From Photobacterium gaetbulicola Gung47 (lineage in GTDB: Bacteria > Pseudomonadota > Gammaproteobacteria > Enterobacterales > Vibrionaceae): 64,000 bases of DNA. The stretch's first letter is position 1; each line of letters begins with the position of its first letter. This document shows positions 61,926 through 64,000 of this stretch, piece by piece. Made by a program: the position numbers and the translations under genes. The stretch lies in assembly GCA_000940995.1 (NCBI GenBank), contig CP005973.1, positions 806,001-870,000 of the forward strand, in the 5' to 3' direction. Under the pieces are notes generated by a model, which saw only the letters and a program-made list of their open reading frames with translations, did not search any database and was not told the origin of the DNA.

Positions 61926-63221
61926 TTATTGGTAAAGAGGGAAGCGGCTGCACAGCTTCTGTACCTGCTGCTTAACCTGCTGCTCAATGGCGCTGTTGTC
62001 TTCAGGGTTTGCAGCCAAACCATCAAGTACATCGCCAATCCACTGACCAATTTGTTTAAATTCTTCGGCACCGAAACCGCGGCTGGTACCAGCTGGTGTT
62101 CCCAAACGAATACCTGACGTCACCATTGGTTTTTCAGGGTCGAACGGGATCCCGTTTTTGTTGCAGGTGATACCGGCACGCTCAAGGGCTTCTTCCACCT
62201 GGTTGCCTTTAAGGCCTTTCGGACGCAAGTCGACCAGCATCAGGTGGGTGTCGGTACCGTTTGTCACAATGTCGCAACCGCGAGCTTGCAGGACTTCTGC
62301 CAAGACTTTCGCGTTGCTGATCACATTCTTGATATATAACTTAAATTCAGGCTCTAGTGCTTCGCCCAGAGCGACCGCTTTACCCGCGATAACATGCATT
62401 AGCGGCCCCCCCTGAAGACCTGGGAAAACCGCTGAGTTAATCTTCTTATTGATGTCTTCGTGGTTGGTCAAAATCATGCCGCCACGTGGGCCACGTAGCG
62501 TTTTGTGCGTGGTGGTAGTAATAACGTGGGCATGAGGAATTGGGCTAGGGTGTTCGCCGACGGCGATAAGACCGGCAATGTGGGCCATATCCACCATCAG
62601 GTAGGCACCTACTTCATCGGCGATGGCGCGGAACTTAGCAAAATCAATCTGGCGAGGAATAGCCGAACCACCGGCAATGATCATTTTCGGCTGACTTTCG
62701 ATAGCGAGCTGGCGCACCTGCTCGTAATCGATTTCGCAGGTGTCTTTGTCTACCCCATACTGAACGGCGTTGAACCATTTACCAGAAAGAGCAGGGCGCG
62801 CACCGTGTGTTAGGTGGCCGCCAGCATCCAGAGACATACCCAAGATAGTGTCGCCCGGCTGAAGTAGTGCCAACATTACCGCCCCATTAGCCTGGGCTCC
62901 GGAATGTGGCTGGACATTGACGTACTCACATTGGAACAGTTGCTTGGCACGGGCAATAGCGATGCGCTCTACTTCGTCGACATGTTCACAACCACCATAG
63001 TAACGGCGTCCAGCATAACCTTCGGCATACTTGTTTGTCAGGCAGCTACCTTGGGCTTGCATTACGGCTTTAGATACGATGTTCTCTGATGCGATCAACT
63101 CAATTTGCTGGTTCTGGCGTGTAAGCTCTGCCGCAATACCGGCATTAACAGCACCATCAATCTGAGCAAGGTTGGTTGAGAAGAACACTTCTAAATCGTG
63201 GTTTTGGTACGAAGCTTTCAT
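61926..63221 (-). CDS. glyA: Serine hydroxymethyltransferase
   Basis: 431 residues. The PLP lysine is K240 in VITTTTHKTLRGPRGG. Other family stretches are ELIASENIVS, YAEGYAGRRYYGGCEHVD and PHSGAQANGAVM. It converts serine and tetrahydrofolate to glycine and methylene-tetrahydrofolate. First in the gcv run, so probably a glycine-catabolic paralogue of the main glyA. An upstream PurR box (63443-63458) ties it to purine supply. Confidence 0.96.
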   Translation of the reverse strand: MKASYQNHDLEVFFSTNLAQIDGAVNAGIAAELTRQNQQIELIASENIVSKAVMQAQGSCLTNKYAEGYAGRRYYGGCEHVDEVERIAIARAKQLFQCEYVNVQPHSGAQANGAVMLALLQPGDTILGMSLDAGGHLTHGARPALSGKWFNAVQYGVDKDTCEIDYEQVRQLAIESQPKMIIAGGSAIPRQIDFAKFRAIADEVGAYLMVDMAHIAGLIAVGEHPSPIPHAHVITTTTHKTLRGPRGGMILTNHEDINKKINSAVFPGLQGGPLMHVIAGKAVALGEALEPEFKLYIKNVISNAKVLAEVLQARGCDIVTNGTDTHLMLVDLRPKGLKGNQVEEALERAGITCNKNGIPFDPEKPMVTSGIRLGTPAGTSRGFGAEEFKQIGQWIGDVLDGLAANPEDNSAIEQQVKQQVQKLCSRFPLYQ

Positions 63222-63442
63222 TTCACGTTATCCTCTAATCGCGCTCTAAGGTCAGTCCTTATTCCGAGCCAAAGCGTATATCGTTGTTATGGGGTGTCTC
63301 TGTTACGCATTGTGGGGTTATCAGAAAGACGTGTTGAGCAACGTCTCCGCCTAACAACTGCATAACATGCTTTACTATAGATAGCCGATTAAACGAAAAT
63401 TTCCAATAGTGGAACAACATGTACTTTAATAGCCACAATCTT

Positions 63443-63458
63443 ACGCAAACGTTTGCTT
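63443..63458. promoter_or_regulatory. PurR box upstream of glyA-gcvHP
   Basis: ACGCAAACGTTTGCTT, identical over 16 bases to the site at 21469-21484 before the purine permease. In E. coli glyA and gcvTHP are PurR targets, which fits. Confidence 0.85.
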
Positions 63459-63461
63459 TTT

Positions 63462-63482
63462 GCAAACTAAATTTCTAATATG
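63462..63482. promoter_or_regulatory. XRE operator-like repeat, copy 1
   Basis: A 21-bp sequence around AAACTAAATTTC that matches 63678-63698 at 19 of 21 positions. It lies next to the PurR box. Confidence 0.5.
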
Positions 63483-63668
63483 CTGTTAACTTTTTTCTAA
63501 AGAATTGGGTGGTCGATGGTGTGTGCAAAAAGTTAAAATTGTATATCACCCCTTGTGCTGTATGGGGTTGTGACGTTCTACAATACCTTTACAAAGCATA
63601 CTGAATTGCAGGCTGGTCGAACTTTTTTTTGTCAATCCAGACAAAACTGGCGCTTGAAAATCAACCTG

Positions 63669-63698
63669 TTTCCTTTTGGAAACTAAATTTCAAATATG
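63669..63698. promoter_or_regulatory. XRE operator-like repeat, copy 2, with inverted repeat
   Basis: The second copy (63678-63698) of the AAACTAAATTTC motif overlaps a perfect GTTTCC-TTTT-GGAAAC dyad (63669-63684). It lies about 95 bp before the XRE gene, fitting autoregulation and control of glyA. Confidence 0.55.
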
Positions 63699-63792
63699 AT
63701 GCATGGGTCATATTTTTTTTACCGGCAGGCTTTTATGTTTCTCCGGCGGTATGCCAGAATGAATTGAATGTCGTTACCAGGGAGGGAAGTAA

Positions 63793-64000
63793 TGAGTGAC
63801 GAACAGCAGGTCGATGTGTATCCATCAATGACCGTCGTAAAAGAGTTCGAGTCTGAAAAGGCTGACAAAATTGAGCCGATGAAATTAGGAAAAAGGCTCA
63901 AGGAAATTCGCATGGCGCACGGCCTGACTCTTGAAGAGGCCAGCAAGCGTACGGGGTTGGCCCGCTCGACATTGTCGAAAATTGAAAACGAGCAGATTTC
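63793..64000 (+). CDS. XRE family regulator (N-terminal part, probably XRE-cupin), continues past the window
   Basis: ATG at 63793 behind GGGAGGGAAG starts a 69-codon open frame that runs off the window. The helix-turn-helix (LGKRLKEIRMAHGLTLEEAS, RTGLARSTLSKIENEQIS) is of the XRE/HTH_3 type, as in XRE-cupin regulators of amino acid genes. It is divergent from glyA-gcvHP and probably controls it. The C-terminal cupin domain is not in view. Confidence 0.85.

Larger units (their letters stand above)
63222..63792. other. Divergent control region of glyA-gcvHP and the XRE regulator
   Basis: 571 bp with no gene. It contains a small hairpin near 63326 (AGACGTG-CGTCT type), a PurR box, and two copies of an XRE-operator-like motif (separate entries). 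I looked for a glycine riboswitch on the minus strand and did not find its conserved blocks. Confidence 0.6.

Noticed and set aside
63222..63792. Glycine riboswitch upstream of glyA-gcvHP
   Set aside because: The conserved GGAGAG and ACCGAAGG-type blocks are absent on the minus strand; only a simple hairpin was found.

Overview
The window looks like a chromosomal segment of a marine gammaproteobacterium of the family Vibrionaceae, probably Photobacterium or a close relative. This is inferred from protein content and gene order, not from a search. Supporting signs are the glyA-gcvH-gcvP cluster divergent from an XRE regulator, msrPQ, a VirK/YbjX protein, a TrmY homologue, BCCT and NCS2 carriers, and several chemotaxis or c-di-GMP proteins. 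No rRNA, tRNA, CRISPR array, integrase or intact insertion sequence was seen.

Left part (1-6.9 kb): a truncated periplasmic amidohydrolase, a MATE exporter with an unknown partner gene, the periplasmic methionine sulfoxide repair pair msrQ/msrP, an unknown gene, a YjjU-like patatin phospholipase and an MsrA-like gene.

Accessory island (about 6.9-19.4 kb): a 12.5 kb AT-rich insert is bounded by a 76-bp direct repeat with one mismatch. Each repeat copy carries the last 16 bp of phoX, its stop codon and its terminator. Inside are a 1.1 kb gene-free stretch, a tandem row of small exported proteins that all share a C-terminal 'S-x-x-L-S' signature (one degenerate, one frameshifted at a G7 tract), a membrane-anchored 115-residue protein, a 2365-residue exported SpvB/TcB/RHS polymorphic toxin with a nuclease-like C-terminus, its probable immunity gene, and one more member of the small family. 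This is the most unusual part of the window. The small proteins recall the B subunits of AB5 toxins such as SubB, so an RHS toxin with an expanded set of receptor-binding-like partners is a testable idea.

Middle (19.4-41.4 kb): phoX diverges from a purine permease whose leader holds a PurR box and a textbook purine riboswitch aptamer of the guanine type. Next come a BCCT carrier with a structured leader, a DnaQ-like exonuclease coupled to a cNMP/CBS/DUF294 protein, a LuxR-type regulator, a GNAT enzyme, a YdjM-like membrane protein behind a LexA-like box, a chemoreceptor, a large calcium-repeat lipoprotein, a diguanylate cyclase, and an HlyD/DUF2955 export pair with an AraC regulator.

Right part (41.4-64 kb): VirK/YbjX, small unknown genes, a ketopantoate reductase-like enzyme, a DEAD-box helicase, a second MsrA, TrmY, HAD phosphatases, a beta-propeller lactonase, a methyltransferase, a TetR-RND efflux locus, a thioesterase, a LysR regulator, and the glycine cleavage/serine hydroxymethyltransferase cluster. 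The upstream region of that cluster carries a second PurR box, linking one-carbon supply to purine status just as for the permease. gcvT is not in the window. The window ends inside the divergent XRE regulator.
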